Positions 54,953 to 64,000 of a DNA stretch of 64,000 nt are shown in pieces. The notes below the pieces were generated by a model. The model ran no database searches and was not told the DNA's origin. It was given only the letters and a program-made list of their open reading frames with translations. How positions within the stretch are numbered: position 1 is the first letter of the stretch; every line of letters begins with the position of its first letter. This DNA comes from Paracoccaceae bacterium (GTDB taxonomy: Bacteria > Pseudomonadota > Alphaproteobacteria > Rhodobacterales > Rhodobacteraceae): NCBI GenBank assembly GCA_958296035.1, contig OY282431.1, forward strand, positions 558,001 through 622,000. Reading direction: 5' to 3'. The translations under genes were made by a program, and so were the position numbers.

Positions 54953-56320
54953 TCAATTGTTGTTTGCGAGCTGTTTCTCGGCCGCCCGGACATCTGCGGC
55001 TGCCGCCGCCTCTTCCCGTTCGGTTGCGAAATCCAGTCCCATCAGTTCGATCTGCTTGGGAATTCTGAGCAACCCAAAGCCGTGCAAGATTCTGGACGCT
55101 ATGTAGCCAGGCAAGAAGCCCAACACGCCGAACATGATTATTGCACCGGCAAACTGGCCAAGTGGATTGATGGCCGCGTAACCCTCGTATGTTGAGCTGG
55201 GATGTCCCCAGAGCACGAAACCGCAGATTACCAATCCAATGAAGCCGGCATAGCCATGCACCGCAACGGCACCAACGGCATCATCGATCTTGAACTTGTT
55301 CTCGACCCAGTAATGCAACTTGTAAGCCAGGTAGGTTCCGACAGCGCCAATAACCATTGCCTGGATCGGATGGTACAGGTCGTTCCCTGCCGATGCCGTA
55401 ATGATTCCGGCGAGGCCACCTGAATATGTCCAGAAAGCGTTGCCCTTGGACACGAAGTAACCCATCAGCATCCCGCCAGAGAGCGACATCAGGAAGTTCA
55501 CAGTAATGGCGCCCAATGTGGTTGGCGTGAGGTAAATGGTGGTTGCGGTCCAGGTCTCGCCTGTGATCTGGCCTCCAATTGCAGCTGGGTCTATCAGCGG
55601 AACGTTGCAGGCGACATAAAAACCCCAGAAGCCAGTGTAGATCAGAAAGAGCCCAATACATACTAGCCACGGATTGTGTGGCAAGATATCCCTCGGCGTG
55701 CCGTTCTTGGCAAACTTGCCAAGTCGCGGGCCGAGCACAACCAGGACCCCAAGCGCAAAGCCTCCTGCAATTGCATGGATAACCCCGGAAGCATAGGCGT
55801 CGTGATATCCGAGCAATTTCACCATCCAGCCGTCATAGTGCCAGCCCCAGGATGCATCGATAATCCATGCTCCTGATCCGATTAGGACAGCCAGGATCCA
55901 GAACGCTCCCGAGTTGATCCGCTCAATGACGGAACCTGACACGATCGAGGCTGCTGTCCAGGAAAATAACAGGAACGCAGCCCAGAAGACGCCTGTTATC
56001 CGGTCACTAAGGTTTGTCGCCATAGTGTCCGAAGTTGGTGCATTGGGACCTGCCATACTAAGGTCGAGCCCCAGCCCCTTATAAATGAACGGTCCATTCG
56101 GAAATGCCCAGTAGATCCACCATCCGAAGAAGAAAAACGTAATCGTAACCAGTGGAATGAGCATGGAGTTCTTAAGCAGGGTATGCATGTGGTTGCGGCG
56201 ACGGCTGGCTCCGACCTCATACATGCAGAAGCCCACATGGATGAGGAACATCAGTGCCACAGTCAGCCAGTAATAAAACTCCGTAAATACGGTTGTAATG
56301 GCATCAAGATTGCTGCCCAT
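54953..56320 (-). CDS. amt: ammonium transporter (Amt/MEP/Rh) family protein
   Basis: 455 residues with about 11 hydrophobic segments. The two pore histidines typical of Amt appear in GVIHAIAGG and GAVAVHGYAGF. Other pieces are SWTAASIVSGSVIERINSGA, ASWGWHYDGW and HNPWLVCIGLFLIYTGFWGF (each 20 or fewer). The start has no long signal sequence. It is a diverged family member: the C-terminal tail is Ala/Glu-rich (EREEAAAAADVRAAEKQL) and the N-terminus is short. Substrate may be ammonium or methylammonium; the latter would suit the methylamine genes in this window. No glnK gene next to it. Confidence 0.88.
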   Translation of the reverse strand: MGSNLDAITTVFTEFYYWLTVALMFLIHVGFCMYEVGASRRRNHMHTLLKNSMLIPLVTITFFFFGWWIYWAFPNGPFIYKGLGLDLSMAGPNAPTSDTMATNLSDRITGVFWAAFLLFSWTAASIVSGSVIERINSGAFWILAVLIGSGAWIIDASWGWHYDGWMVKLLGYHDAYASGVIHAIAGGFALGVLVVLGPRLGKFAKNGTPRDILPHNPWLVCIGLFLIYTGFWGFYVACNVPLIDPAAIGGQITGETWTATTIYLTPTTLGAITVNFLMSLSGGMLMGYFVSKGNAFWTYSGGLAGIITASAGNDLYHPIQAMVIGAVGTYLAYKLHYWVENKFKIDDAVGAVAVHGYAGFIGLVICGFVLWGHPSSTYEGYAAINPLGQFAGAIIMFGVLGFLPGYIASRILHGFGLLRIPKQIELMGLDFATEREEAAAAADVRAAEKQLANNN

Positions 56321-56791
56321 AAGCCCTATCCTCCCTTATTCATGATCAGTTTTCCTCGGGAGTGGCCGCCAACTCGACTGGCCCTTGCACCCGGGACGAC
56401 ACTATCTTGACGGCATCAGTGCGCGCCCTCTCGATATGTGCCTGAAAACAGATTCGGGCAAAACAATATTACTTTAGTATGATGCACAAATGTTGCTCCA
56501 GAATCAAGAGGATCCGTTTGCAAACAGGTTCAGCTTGCAGGCCTATTCAATAGTCAGTGGTCATGCCCTAATTCCAGTCTTCGTTTCTGAACTTCAACCA
56601 TCATCTGGCTGTCATGTCGTGTGATTGGCGGGCAGGTCCGGCCCGACAGCGGCAATGTCCATCCACAGACAGCATCGGACAGGTGCCGAACCCCATGGCT
56701 CTGCAGGCCCCGCCAGAGGTCACGATCGCAGAAAACGCGGTCAGAAGGATGACCCGTGTGCCACCCTGACCGGGGGGGCAACACGCAACCG
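56321..56791. other. upstream region of amt and end of the ISAs1 element
   Basis: 471 bases with no supported gene. An A/T-rich part at 56460-56500 probably holds the leftward amt promoter. I looked for a sigma-54 -24/-12 pattern and did not find a convincing one. Confidence 0.35.
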
Positions 56792-58588
56792 TCATGTCAT
56801 GACGGCATCAAGGGCCTCCTGGGGATTGGCACCAAAATGCCGGTTGGCTGGCGGTATGTATGCGAAGCGGCTGTCAAGCCTGATGAGCGAGATGGCCATG
56901 TTGGAGATGGCCGCCAGGTTCTGGGGGATGTTCTGTGTGTGGGCCCGGCAGCGATCCTCGTCGAAGGTGAAATCGCGGACATAGTGGAGCCGGTTCTCGA
57001 TCTGCCAGTGGGACCTGACATGATCGGCGATCTCCCGGGGGCCGGCCTCTCCGGGGGCCAGCGAGGTCAGGCCGTAGATGGTTTCGGTGCTGATCTTGCC
57101 GGTCTTGACCTGTTCACGATAGCGTTCGATGCGGAAGGCCTGGCGCCGGCCATACAGGGGACAGAAGCTGTCCCCTGTCTTGTCGGAGAGATCGACCACC
57201 GTACAGCTGCGCTGTTCGATGCGGCCATGCTGCTTGTCGATGTCGTCCTGGACTGTTTCGGCCTCGCTCCAGCCACCGAAGCGGCGCAGCTGATCGTGCA
57301 TTGTTTTCTGGTTGTCCTTGACCGCCGTCAGAACGTAGTGGCCCCCGGCATCAACGACAGCCGATGCGGTCTCCTGCTGGACATGCATGGCGTCAGCCGT
57401 GAAGACCCGTTGTCGGGCGCCGACCCGAGCGACAAGGTCACGCAGGGCCGGGATTTCGTTGCTGCCCTCGGCAACCCGGTTCTGACCGACGACCAGACCG
57501 GTACCGTGTTCGATGGCGGCGAGGGTGATGATGTTCGCATTGTCCGGGCGTTGCCGGGAGGCGCCGCGCATGGTCTTGCCATCGATGGCCAGGGCAGCCT
57601 GACTGTCGCTACGCGACAAGCAATATTCTCGAAACACCGTATCGAGGGTATCGGGCGGCATCCCACGCAGGATGTTGTGGAAGGAGGCGGCCACCGGCAC
57701 GGTGAAGCGTTGCTGCTTCGGGCTTCGGAAGGCGCCGATGGCGGCGCGTTGGTCCTGGTCGAGCCGGGCGGCGAATTCGGCACAGGCGGTATAGCCCCGA
57801 TAGCCACAGAGCCGGGCGGCGATCATGATGGTGAAGTAGCAGGCCAGGGCGTAGCGTTGTCCCCGGGCGCGGCGAAAATCGGGCATGCCGGCAAGGTGGT
57901 CATGGAGGCTGCCCAGGGTCCGGGCATCGGGGAGTGCGGCCGCCTTGTCACCCTTCATGGCGTGGGGGGCCGAATCAGCGCACAGGTTCTGCCGGGCCTC
58001 GGCATGCAAGGGATACACAAAGACCTCCTTGGGTTGTCCATGGTGGTGCCAGCGGGGTGATCGGCCCGGCCGGCGGGCAAACCCGCGGGTGAGGCCGAGC
58101 GAGCGCCAGTTGGCGGCCCGGTAGCAGGTGCCGTGGAAACGGGCCGTATCGACGAATGTTTCGGCCAGGTAGACCGGGTAGCCATGCATGTGCTGCATGT
58201 CGGCAGACAGGCGTGCCAGGCTGAGGGCCAGCACCCGCGAGGCCAGGTTGCGGGGGCGCCTCGGCCCGAGCAGGACATAGCGGGCGTTGTTGGCAACCAG
58301 ATGCAGGCGGGCGAACTGCTGGTGCGGGGACCAGCCGATCCAGCGGTCGCGGACACCGACCTTGAAGGCCCCGCCCTGCCAGCCAATCAGAGCCAGCCAG
58401 CGGCCGTCATGGACGGCAACATGATGCAGGGCCTTGCCGAAAAGCCGCTGCCAGGGCAGGTAATGATGGGCCCGGACCAGCGCATCCCAGCGCCTCTTCG
58501 CATCCATGCTGCGCACGAGGTGGACCTCGACCTCACGAAGCGGAATATCAGTCTCTGAAGCAGATACAGTCATGATGCCTGGCCCCAT
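56792..58588 (-). CDS. ISAs1-family transposase with N-terminal DruA-like (DUF4338) domain
   Basis: 598 residues. The first 200 residues are a DUF4338/DruA-type domain (RRWDALVRAHHYLPWQRLFG, ARLHLVANNARYVLLG, YLAETFVDTARFHGTCYRAA, then NWRSLGLTRGF). The rest is an ISAs1 DDE transposase: MPDFRRARGQRYALACYFTI, LAIDGKTMRGASR with the first Asp, VFTADAMHVQQETA with the second Asp, and RSHWQIENRLHYVRDFTFDE with the Glu. The frame is unbroken, so the element may be active. DUF4338 also occurs alone as DruA in the Druantia phage-defence system. Terminal repeats were not located. Confidence 0.88.
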   Translation of the reverse strand: MGPGIMTVSASETDIPLREVEVHLVRSMDAKRRWDALVRAHHYLPWQRLFGKALHHVAVHDGRWLALIGWQGGAFKVGVRDRWIGWSPHQQFARLHLVANNARYVLLGPRRPRNLASRVLALSLARLSADMQHMHGYPVYLAETFVDTARFHGTCYRAANWRSLGLTRGFARRPGRSPRWHHHGQPKEVFVYPLHAEARQNLCADSAPHAMKGDKAAALPDARTLGSLHDHLAGMPDFRRARGQRYALACYFTIMIAARLCGYRGYTACAEFAARLDQDQRAAIGAFRSPKQQRFTVPVAASFHNILRGMPPDTLDTVFREYCLSRSDSQAALAIDGKTMRGASRQRPDNANIITLAAIEHGTGLVVGQNRVAEGSNEIPALRDLVARVGARQRVFTADAMHVQQETASAVVDAGGHYVLTAVKDNQKTMHDQLRRFGGWSEAETVQDDIDKQHGRIEQRSCTVVDLSDKTGDSFCPLYGRRQAFRIERYREQVKTGKISTETIYGLTSLAPGEAGPREIADHVRSHWQIENRLHYVRDFTFDEDRCRAHTQNIPQNLAAISNMAISLIRLDSRFAYIPPANRHFGANPQEALDAVMT

Positions 58589-58901
58589 AGCATCATGACA
58601 TATGAATGGCCAGCAGGCTTACGGTACTGAGGTCAATAAATCCGGCAAAATAATGGCCTGGCTGACACACAGAAACCACATTACATGGCAATCAGAAAAC
58701 GCAGGACTTTTGAATCGCCCTGGTTCAGCTTGCCGGTTTCCCCGGCGATCTGGTTGCCGAGCACCATCTGTATGGATGGCAAACGCAACGCATGCCTGGC
58801 GGTTCAATGGCTCGGCAAGACCTGACCCTGCTTCGCCCGGGTTGTCCTGTTCCTGCCATGAGCCTGATATCGACGAGATGCCGCTGAACTGGCCATGCGA
58901 A
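58589..58901. other. stretch between the transposase and the HAD gene
   Basis: 313 bases between the transposase start and the end of the leftward HAD gene. Only short shadow frames; nothing recognised. Confidence 0.35.
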
Positions 58902-59618
58902 TCATTCGCCCAAAATCGAGCTTGCGAACTCTTCGAGGGTTCTGAAACGAGCTTCGACACACGGCATGCTTTCGGGATTTCTGGCAGCGCCGAATCCGGC
59001 CTTCTCGCTCCGTCGATGAATCCAGCAATTCCTCAATCCTAGCTGGTTAGCCGGCACATGATCATGAAACAGACTTTCGGCCACATGCAGGACCTGTCGT
59101 TGTGAAATGCCCTGTCTCGCCAGCCTTTCCAACATGTACTGAAAGTTCTTCGTGCAGGGTTTGTAGCTGCCTATGTCTTGGGCAGTGTATACGGCATGGA
59201 AGTCAACCCCGAGCAGTTTACGCGAATACTCAAAACTGACATTGTCTACGTTTGACAGGACAACCAACCGGAATTTCTCCTGCAGGCGACGCAGGGACCT
59301 TGCGCTATCGTCAAAAGCCGGCCAGTATTTGACCGATTGGCCGTAGTTCAGGCAGTCTTTCCACTCAATCTTGACATGCCATTCCTCGGCAAGTCGGCGA
59401 TAAACAATGGCAAGCAAATCGGAATACGGCATGAAGGGCGTTTGGGCTTGCTGGCTGGACTCGTGGAATGCGTGCGCCTCCAGCACCTGCTCGGCGCGCA
59501 ATTCGACAGTCGCATTGTCGGCGAGCTTCGCCAGGCCTGAAAGAATTCCGTTCTCCCAGTCGATCAGCGTCCCATAACAGTCAAAACTCAAAACCCTTAT
59601 TGCGTCCAGCTTGTCCAC
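58902..59618 (-). CDS. HAD-family hydrolase, haloacid dehalogenase type II
   Basis: 238 residues. Motif I is VLSFDCYGTLIDWE, motif II LVVLSNVD, and motif III lies in QDIGSYKPCTKNFQYML with the Lys. The late motif IV region reads VAESLFHDHVPANQLGLRNC rather than the usual GDxxxxD; HAESLFHD is common in type II dehalogenase-like proteins. It probably hydrolyses a 2-haloacid or a phosphate ester. The start is a GTG at 59618 with an aagga ribosome site eight bases upstream; the upstream 23-residue extension was rejected. No operon partner. Confidence 0.85.
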   Translation of the reverse strand: MDKLDAIRVLSFDCYGTLIDWENGILSGLAKLADNATVELRAEQVLEAHAFHESSQQAQTPFMPYSDLLAIVYRRLAEEWHVKIEWKDCLNYGQSVKYWPAFDDSARSLRRLQEKFRLVVLSNVDNVSFEYSRKLLGVDFHAVYTAQDIGSYKPCTKNFQYMLERLARQGISQRQVLHVAESLFHDHVPANQLGLRNCWIHRRSEKAGFGAARNPESMPCVEARFRTLEEFASSILGE

Positions 59619-59873
59619 GTCAGATTCCTTTATTGACTGACTGCTCCCAGATTGCAGGTTTTCACCCCGACGGGTCTTGTAATGCAAGGCGCCGCATCGT
59701 CAAGTCTGGTCTCCGGTTGGGCGCCATTCCAATGCTTCTCGCGGTGGAATTTTCATTGCTTAAGGATGCTCCCAGGTATACAAATCAGGGACATCTTTGC
59801 CGCTGCGTAGACCAACGCATTCCGGTGGTAATCGTTGCCTAATCGCTCTTCTGGACAGATTTCGGGATGAATC

Positions 59874-61031
59874 GTGGATAAACCTTGGCGCATACTAGTT
59901 GTTGACGATGAACCGGATGTAGAACCTCTGGTTCGAATGCGTTTGCGTCGTGAGGTGCGCAAGGGCAAATACACATTTGTCTTTGCCGCCAATGGGGTCG
60001 AAGCACTTGAAATGCTTAATAATGATCAGGACATCGACATGGTTCTGTCCGATATCAACATGCCCCACATGGACGGTCTGACACTTATCGAACAAATCCC
60101 CTCCGTGAATCCCAATATACGCTCAGTAATTGTCTCTGCCTATGGCGACATCAAGAATATTCGGAAGGCTATGAATCGAGGCGCTTTTGATTTCATAACC
60201 AAGCCGATTGACTTCGACGATTTGCGCATCACGATCGAGCGCACCACACGTCAGCTCGAATTGTGGCGAGAGGCCCTGGAAACACGCGACAAGCTAACAT
60301 CTCTGAACAATGAGCTGGGTCTGGCCAATGATATGCAGCAGTCTATTCTGCCGCGCGAATTTCCCCGGGGCAAGACCTTCGACATGTATGGCATCATGGA
60401 ACCGGCACGCGATGTTGGAGGGGATTTTTTTGATGTGGTCAAGTTGCAGGACGGTAGGTTTGGCATTTCGGTCGCCGATGTTTCCGACAAGGGAGTTCCG
60501 GCCGCTCTGTTCATGATGTCCAGCCGAGCCCTGCTCAAGGGGGCAGCAATCAGTTCCCAAAGTCCCGGAAAAGTGTTGCGAGAGGTCAACAAGTTGTTGG
60601 TTGCCGACAACCAGACAGGCATGTTTGTAACCATGTTGTATTGCCTTTTCGATACTGAATCCGGCAATGTCGTATTCTCAACCGGAGGACACAATCCACC
60701 GATTGTCGTCACCAAGGACGGAGATAGTCAATTCCTGGAGTGTTTCCATGGTGTGGCCTTGGGCATGTTCGATGATATGGAGTACAGGAATACGTCCTAC
60801 CGTCTCCAGCCAGGAGACAGTCTGATCCTGTATACCGACGGAATAACGGAAGCGATGGACGCGCAGGGAGATCTCTATGAGGACGAGCGACTGCTCGAGA
60901 ACGCAGGAAAGAGCGCAACCAGGAGTGCCCGCGAAATGTGCAAGGAAATCGTCGCATCTGTCCATTCATTTACCAGGAACCACCCTCAGTCAGACGACAT
61001 AACTTGTTTGGTAATTCGATATGGCCCCTGA
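59874..61031 (+). CDS. response regulator with PP2C/SpoIIE phosphatase output
   Basis: 385 residues. The receiver domain (about 5-125) has ILVVDDEPDV, the phosphoacceptor Asp60 in MVLSDINMP and Lys110 in FITKP. A short linker with LANDMQQSILPREFPRG leads to a SpoIIE-type phosphatase: DVGGDFFDVVKLQDG, VADVSDKGVPAALFM, LYTDGITEAMD and the final SDDITCLVIRY. Such proteins dephosphorylate anti-sigma-factor antagonists when the receiver is phosphorylated. The start is a GTG; the ATG just upstream is out of frame. The same-strand histidine kinase at 62580 is the likely partner. Confidence 0.9.
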   Translation: MDKPWRILVVDDEPDVEPLVRMRLRREVRKGKYTFVFAANGVEALEMLNNDQDIDMVLSDINMPHMDGLTLIEQIPSVNPNIRSVIVSAYGDIKNIRKAMNRGAFDFITKPIDFDDLRITIERTTRQLELWREALETRDKLTSLNNELGLANDMQQSILPREFPRGKTFDMYGIMEPARDVGGDFFDVVKLQDGRFGISVADVSDKGVPAALFMMSSRALLKGAAISSQSPGKVLREVNKLLVADNQTGMFVTMLYCLFDTESGNVVFSTGGHNPPIVVTKDGDSQFLECFHGVALGMFDDMEYRNTSYRLQPGDSLILYTDGITEAMDAQGDLYEDERLLENAGKSATRSAREMCKEIVASVHSFTRNHPQSDDITCLVIRYGP

Positions 61032-61340
61032 CAGGCTGGCAAGGATTGGGCCGGTTACATTGGATGGTGATGCCTAGAATGAGTTGCATGTGCAGCCCAA
61101 GCTTCAACAATGCGTATCTGGAGTAGACCGATGGATCCCGCCGAGGACAACTTCTGTCCCGGAAAATGAATGCACCGCTGCGTACAGACAGAAAAAGCTC
61201 GCAAGTAATGGATAGCACGTGCCTGCTGAACGGGTCACAGCTTCAAGGGAGAAGGCTCGGCACGTCGCTGAGCTGGGGCATATGTGATGCAGGCGATCCA
61301 ATTCAGAAGGGCAAGCTGACGTAATCACTGGATATCATGG
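61032..61340. other. gap between phosphatase and binding-protein genes
   Basis: 309 bases without a supported gene. It may hold a separate promoter for the binding-protein/kinase genes. No stem-loop stood out. Confidence 0.3.
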
Positions 61341-62570
61341 TTGAATTGGAGACCTGTGGGATTGATATTGTGTAGGAACAAAATCGGGCAGTGTGTCCGT
61401 ACGTCAATCCTGGTGTGGACCTTTTGGGTCGTCGCCTCGCTAGCCGCCGCTGCGGGTGATGCGGCCACTCCGGGCATCCAGGATAACCTGATCATGCTGG
61501 GACAAACGGCAACCTTTTCCGGTCCCGCGGCAGAACTCGGAAAAGAGGTACGCCTTGGTATCGAGGCGGCCTTTAACCTGATAAACACGAATGGTGGTGT
61601 GCACGGTCGAAAAATCCGGCTGCGGTCTCTGGATGACAAGTACGAGCCTGATGACGCAATCACCAATGTCCGGCTGCTATTGGACAACTTTGACATCTTT
61701 GCACTTGTAGGCGGTATCGGGACACCGACCGCGAGAGCGGTTGCGCCAATTGTCGACATGGCTGGCGTGCCTTATGTGGCGCCTTTCACCGGCGCCAACT
61801 TTCTTCGTGACCGATCCAGGTACTCCACAATTATCAACCTGCGTACATCTTATGATCAGGAGATCGTTGAGTTGGTGGAGCGGTTGACACAAGACCGTGG
61901 CGTGTCTCGCATTGGCATTCTCTATCAGGAAGATTCGTTTGGGCGATCCGGTCTGGAAAGTACCGAACGCGCATTGAGGCTTTACGGGTTAAAGATAGTT
62001 GGGAAAGGAACATTCCCACGCAATACAACGGCTGTAAAGTCGGCAATCTTCGACCTGACGGTAGCAGAGCCGGAAGCTGTAATTCTGATTGGCGCATACC
62101 GTTCCCTTGCTACCGTGCTGAAATGGTCCAAGGCAATAAAATTCAAACCTGTATTTGTGTCGATTTCATCCGTAGGCAGCAGCAGTCTGGCAAAATCACT
62201 CGCTGGTGGAGAATACGAACTCTACATGACACAGTCGACGCCATCGTTCGAAGACATGACTAGCGATGCCGTCATCAGTTACCGCCAGGCACTTGATGCA
62301 GTCTGGCCAGGTACGCCGTCTAGCTATGGATCGTTCGAGGGTTTCCTGGCTGGCATGTTGGTCGCTGAAGCACTTGGGAATTGTGGACGAGAACTGACTC
62401 GAAACTGCTTCCTGGAGCAATTCTCTCAAACTGCGGTCTTTTCCGTAGGTGAGATTGATCTGGTGTACGGCGAGCGTGACAATCAGGGCCTGGACGATGT
62501 GTATCTGACTGCATTCCACTCGAGTGGCCGGTTTGTTCCGGTGCGTTCGCTCAACGATAACGTAAACTGA
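61341..62570 (+). CDS. ABC-type (Leu/Ile/Val-binding-like) periplasmic substrate-binding protein
   Basis: 409 residues if the TTG at 61341 is used; a GTG at 61356 is also possible and no in-frame ATG exists near. A signal segment (ILVWTFWVVASLAAAAG) ends near residue 40. The mature start DNLIMLGQTATFSGPAAELG and then GIEAAFNLINTNGGVHGRKI is typical of periplasmic binding protein type 1 for branched-chain amino acids and amides. Later GILYQEDSFGRSGL and GTFPRNTT fit. No ABC permease or ATPase gene follows; instead a histidine kinase starts 9 bases later. It is therefore probably a sensor ligand receptor. Confidence 0.85.
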   Translation: MNWRPVGLILCRNKIGQCVRTSILVWTFWVVASLAAAAGDAATPGIQDNLIMLGQTATFSGPAAELGKEVRLGIEAAFNLINTNGGVHGRKIRLRSLDDKYEPDDAITNVRLLLDNFDIFALVGGIGTPTARAVAPIVDMAGVPYVAPFTGANFLRDRSRYSTIINLRTSYDQEIVELVERLTQDRGVSRIGILYQEDSFGRSGLESTERALRLYGLKIVGKGTFPRNTTAVKSAIFDLTVAEPEAVILIGAYRSLATVLKWSKAIKFKPVFVSISSVGSSSLAKSLAGGEYELYMTQSTPSFEDMTSDAVISYRQALDAVWPGTPSSYGSFEGFLAGMLVAEALGNCGRELTRNCFLEQFSQTAVFSVGEIDLVYGERDNQGLDDVYLTAFHSSGRFVPVRSLNDNVN

Positions 62571-62579
62571 GCTGACTGG

Positions 62580-64000
62580 ATGGTTGGCAATTTCCCGAAA
62601 TTCCGGTTGCAGATTGCGACGCAGCTCTACGCCGTAATCAGCTTTATCGTGGCGATCACCATCATTGCGGTCGGCGTGTCGTGGCAATCATACGAACAGA
62701 TCAATCAGTCGCAGCGCAAGGTCAAGGAAATTAGCTTGCCTGCAACCGTCGATGCATTTGCCATTGCCAGCAACAGCGCAGCTTTGGTGGCTGCCGCACC
62801 TCGTCTGACAGCAGCTGCAAGTCCCGGTGAACTGCAAAGCGTCACAGATGAGATCGGCCTTTACCAGGAGGAGCTCCTTCTACACCTGGACGACGTCAGC
62901 AAGCTCGTCGGACAGGCTATGTCAGCCACCAAAATCAGGAAAACAGCCGACCAACTGGTTTCGAATCTCGACGCGCTGCAAATGTCTATGGTCAACTTGT
63001 TCACGGTGACCGACCTCTCTGAGGAGTTTCATATTAAGCTCAAGGCGTTTGATGAACGACTCCGGTTATCTCTTCTGCCTACAATTGATGACAAGTTTTT
63101 CTTTCTTGTAACAGGATATCACGATCTCAAAGAGCCTCCGGTTCCCCCCGACCAGCATTTGACCAGCGGTGAGATCAGCGAATATCGCCATTTGGCCAAT
63201 TTGGAGCGAAATTCAAAGATCGCAATACAGTTGCTTACAAGCAGCAGGACGCTCGAAGATCCGGCTCGAATCGGAGTGATGCAGGAGCAATTCGAAACTA
63301 TCGCCGACACGTCCCTGCGCAGCATCGAAGTTCTTGCGGCCGATGACAGGACCAGTGATCTCCAGCCGTTATTCGACATTCTACTCGAAATGGGTCTGAG
63401 CGAGACCAGCGGCTTTGAATTGCGGCGACAGGAAATCGAGATATTTGAATCTCAATCCGAGCTGCTTTCCACCAACCGCCAGTTGGCGATTCAGCTGGTG
63501 GCCGACGTTGAGGTTCTGGTCAACCACTCCAGACAACAGGCCGATATCGCCGTGCGCGAGTCGGCTGAGGCAGTGCAGGCTTCTCGCCAGATCTTGCTGG
63601 TGCTGGGTGTAATCAGCATTGTTGCTTCGTTAGTGGTTTCCTGGCTGCTTGTTGGGCGGGTAATCGTTAGACGGCTGCACGCTCTCTCCACACGCATGCG
63701 CGAAATGGCCGGCGGCGATCTCGAAAAGCCGATCACAGTTTCCGGTCGAGACGAGATTGCCGAGATGGCCAAGGCGCTGGAGATTTTTCGGGCTCATGCG
63801 CTGGAAGTTCAGAGGCTGAACCTGGTGGAACAGCTTGCGGATGAGATTCAGGAAAAGAACAATGAACTTGAAGAAGTCCTACGCGACCTGAAGACAGCGC
63901 AGAACCAGATCGTCATGCGTGAGAAACTGGCGGCACTGGGTGAGCTAACGGCCGGCGTTGCTCATGAGATCAAGAATCCACTCAACTTCGTAAAGAACTT
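62580..64000 (+). CDS. membrane sensor histidine kinase (partial)
   Basis: Open frame from the ATG at 62580 to the window edge (473 codons), 9 bases after the binding-protein gene. It has a first membrane helix (about residues 12-32), a long periplasmic helical region (about 33-335), a second helix (LLVLGVISIVASLVVSWLLV), a HAMP domain (MREMAGGDLEKPITVSGRDE) and a coiled coil. The H-box start is LGELTAGVAHEIKNPLNFVK with the phosphoacceptor His. The ATPase domain lies beyond the window. The periplasmic part could contact the binding protein encoded just before it, and the phosphatase response regulator at 59874 is the probable target. Confidence 0.88.
   Translation, partial: MVGNFPKFRLQIATQLYAVISFIVAITIIAVGVSWQSYEQINQSQRKVKEISLPATVDAFAIASNSAALVAAAPRLTAAASPGELQSVTDEIGLYQEELLLHLDDVSKLVGQAMSATKIRKTADQLVSNLDALQMSMVNLFTVTDLSEEFHIKLKAFDERLRLSLLPTIDDKFFFLVTGYHDLKEPPVPPDQHLTSGEISEYRHLANLERNSKIAIQLLTSSRTLEDPARIGVMQEQFETIADTSLRSIEVLAADDRTSDLQPLFDILLEMGLSETSGFELRRQEIEIFESQSELLSTNRQLAIQLVADVEVLVNHSRQQADIAVRESAEAVQASRQILLVLGVISIVASLVVSWLLVGRVIVRRLHALSTRMREMAGGDLEKPITVSGRDEIAEMAKALEIFRAHALEVQRLNLVEQLADEIQEKNNELEEVLRDLKTAQNQIVMREKLAALGELTAGVAHEIKNPLNFVKN

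Noticed and set aside
56321-56520. Sigma-54 promoter for amt
   Set aside because: No convincing -24/-12 GG...GC pattern found on the minus strand.
56756-58060. 434-codon plus-strand frame over the ISAs1 transposase
   Set aside because: Antisense shadow of a high-GC transposase; the minus frame has the DDE residues.
1-64000. CRISPR arrays, tRNA or rRNA genes
   Set aside because: No regularly spaced repeats and no recognisable tRNA or rRNA sequence were seen while reading; a dedicated search was not possible.

Overview
The window looks like part of an alphaproteobacterial chromosome, probably from a methylamine-using, marine-type heterotroph. This rests on gene content only: sarcosine-oxidase-like heterotetramer genes, a GbdR/GlxA-type regulator, glxBCD genes, BKACE and TIGR01459 HAD proteins, and a TRAP-TAXI transporter. 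I saw no rRNA, tRNA or CRISPR array. Intact metabolic operons alternate with insertion-sequence debris.

Layout. (1) 1-11271 holds an apparently complete N-methylglutamate (NMG) pathway for methylamine. mgdABCD (NMG dehydrogenase; the last gene is cut by the window edge) reads leftward. An AraC-type regulator follows divergently, then mgsABC (NMG synthase) and gmaS (gamma-glutamylmethylamide synthetase) reading rightward. (2) 11487-17510 is an IS graveyard (IS982, IS5 and IS630 remnants, perhaps one more) around an intact single-chain restriction-modification enzyme. (3) 18805-25452 carries a class II aldolase and a Tm-1-like protein, divergent from a lactonase / HAD phosphatase / aldolase / FGGY kinase operon, which suggests sugar or sugar-acid catabolism. 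(4) 25728-29198 is an IS982 copy with inverted repeats and a TSD; its transposase is split by a small element carrying a large serine recombinase. (5) 29482-38592 has a TRAP-TAXI transporter, a class III aminotransferase, a BKACE enzyme, a PHP protein and an acyl-CoA carboxylase beta subunit. (6) 39251-52019 is a second glutamine-synthetase/glxBCD locus with two regulators, a class I amidotransferase, a FAD oxidoreductase, an unrecognised 137-residue protein, a nitrilase-family amidase and a DUF1989-GcvT fusion. (7) 52452-64000 has an MscS channel, an ammonium-transporter-family protein with a small membrane protein, a DruA-domain ISAs1 transposase, a HAD-II hydrolase, and a signalling set (response regulator-phosphatase, periplasmic binding protein, histidine kinase cut by the window end).

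How the genes fit together: in locus 1 GmaS makes gamma-glutamylmethylamide, MgsABC makes N-methylglutamate, and MgdABCD oxidises it, regenerating glutamate and yielding a C1 unit. The second locus reuses the same kinds of parts but adds a monomeric FAD oxidase, two hydrolases and a folate-type methyltransferase fusion. It is the best candidate here for an undescribed route that glutamylates and demethylates an amine. The Amt-family transporter may supply ammonium or methylammonium. All substrates in the second locus are inference.
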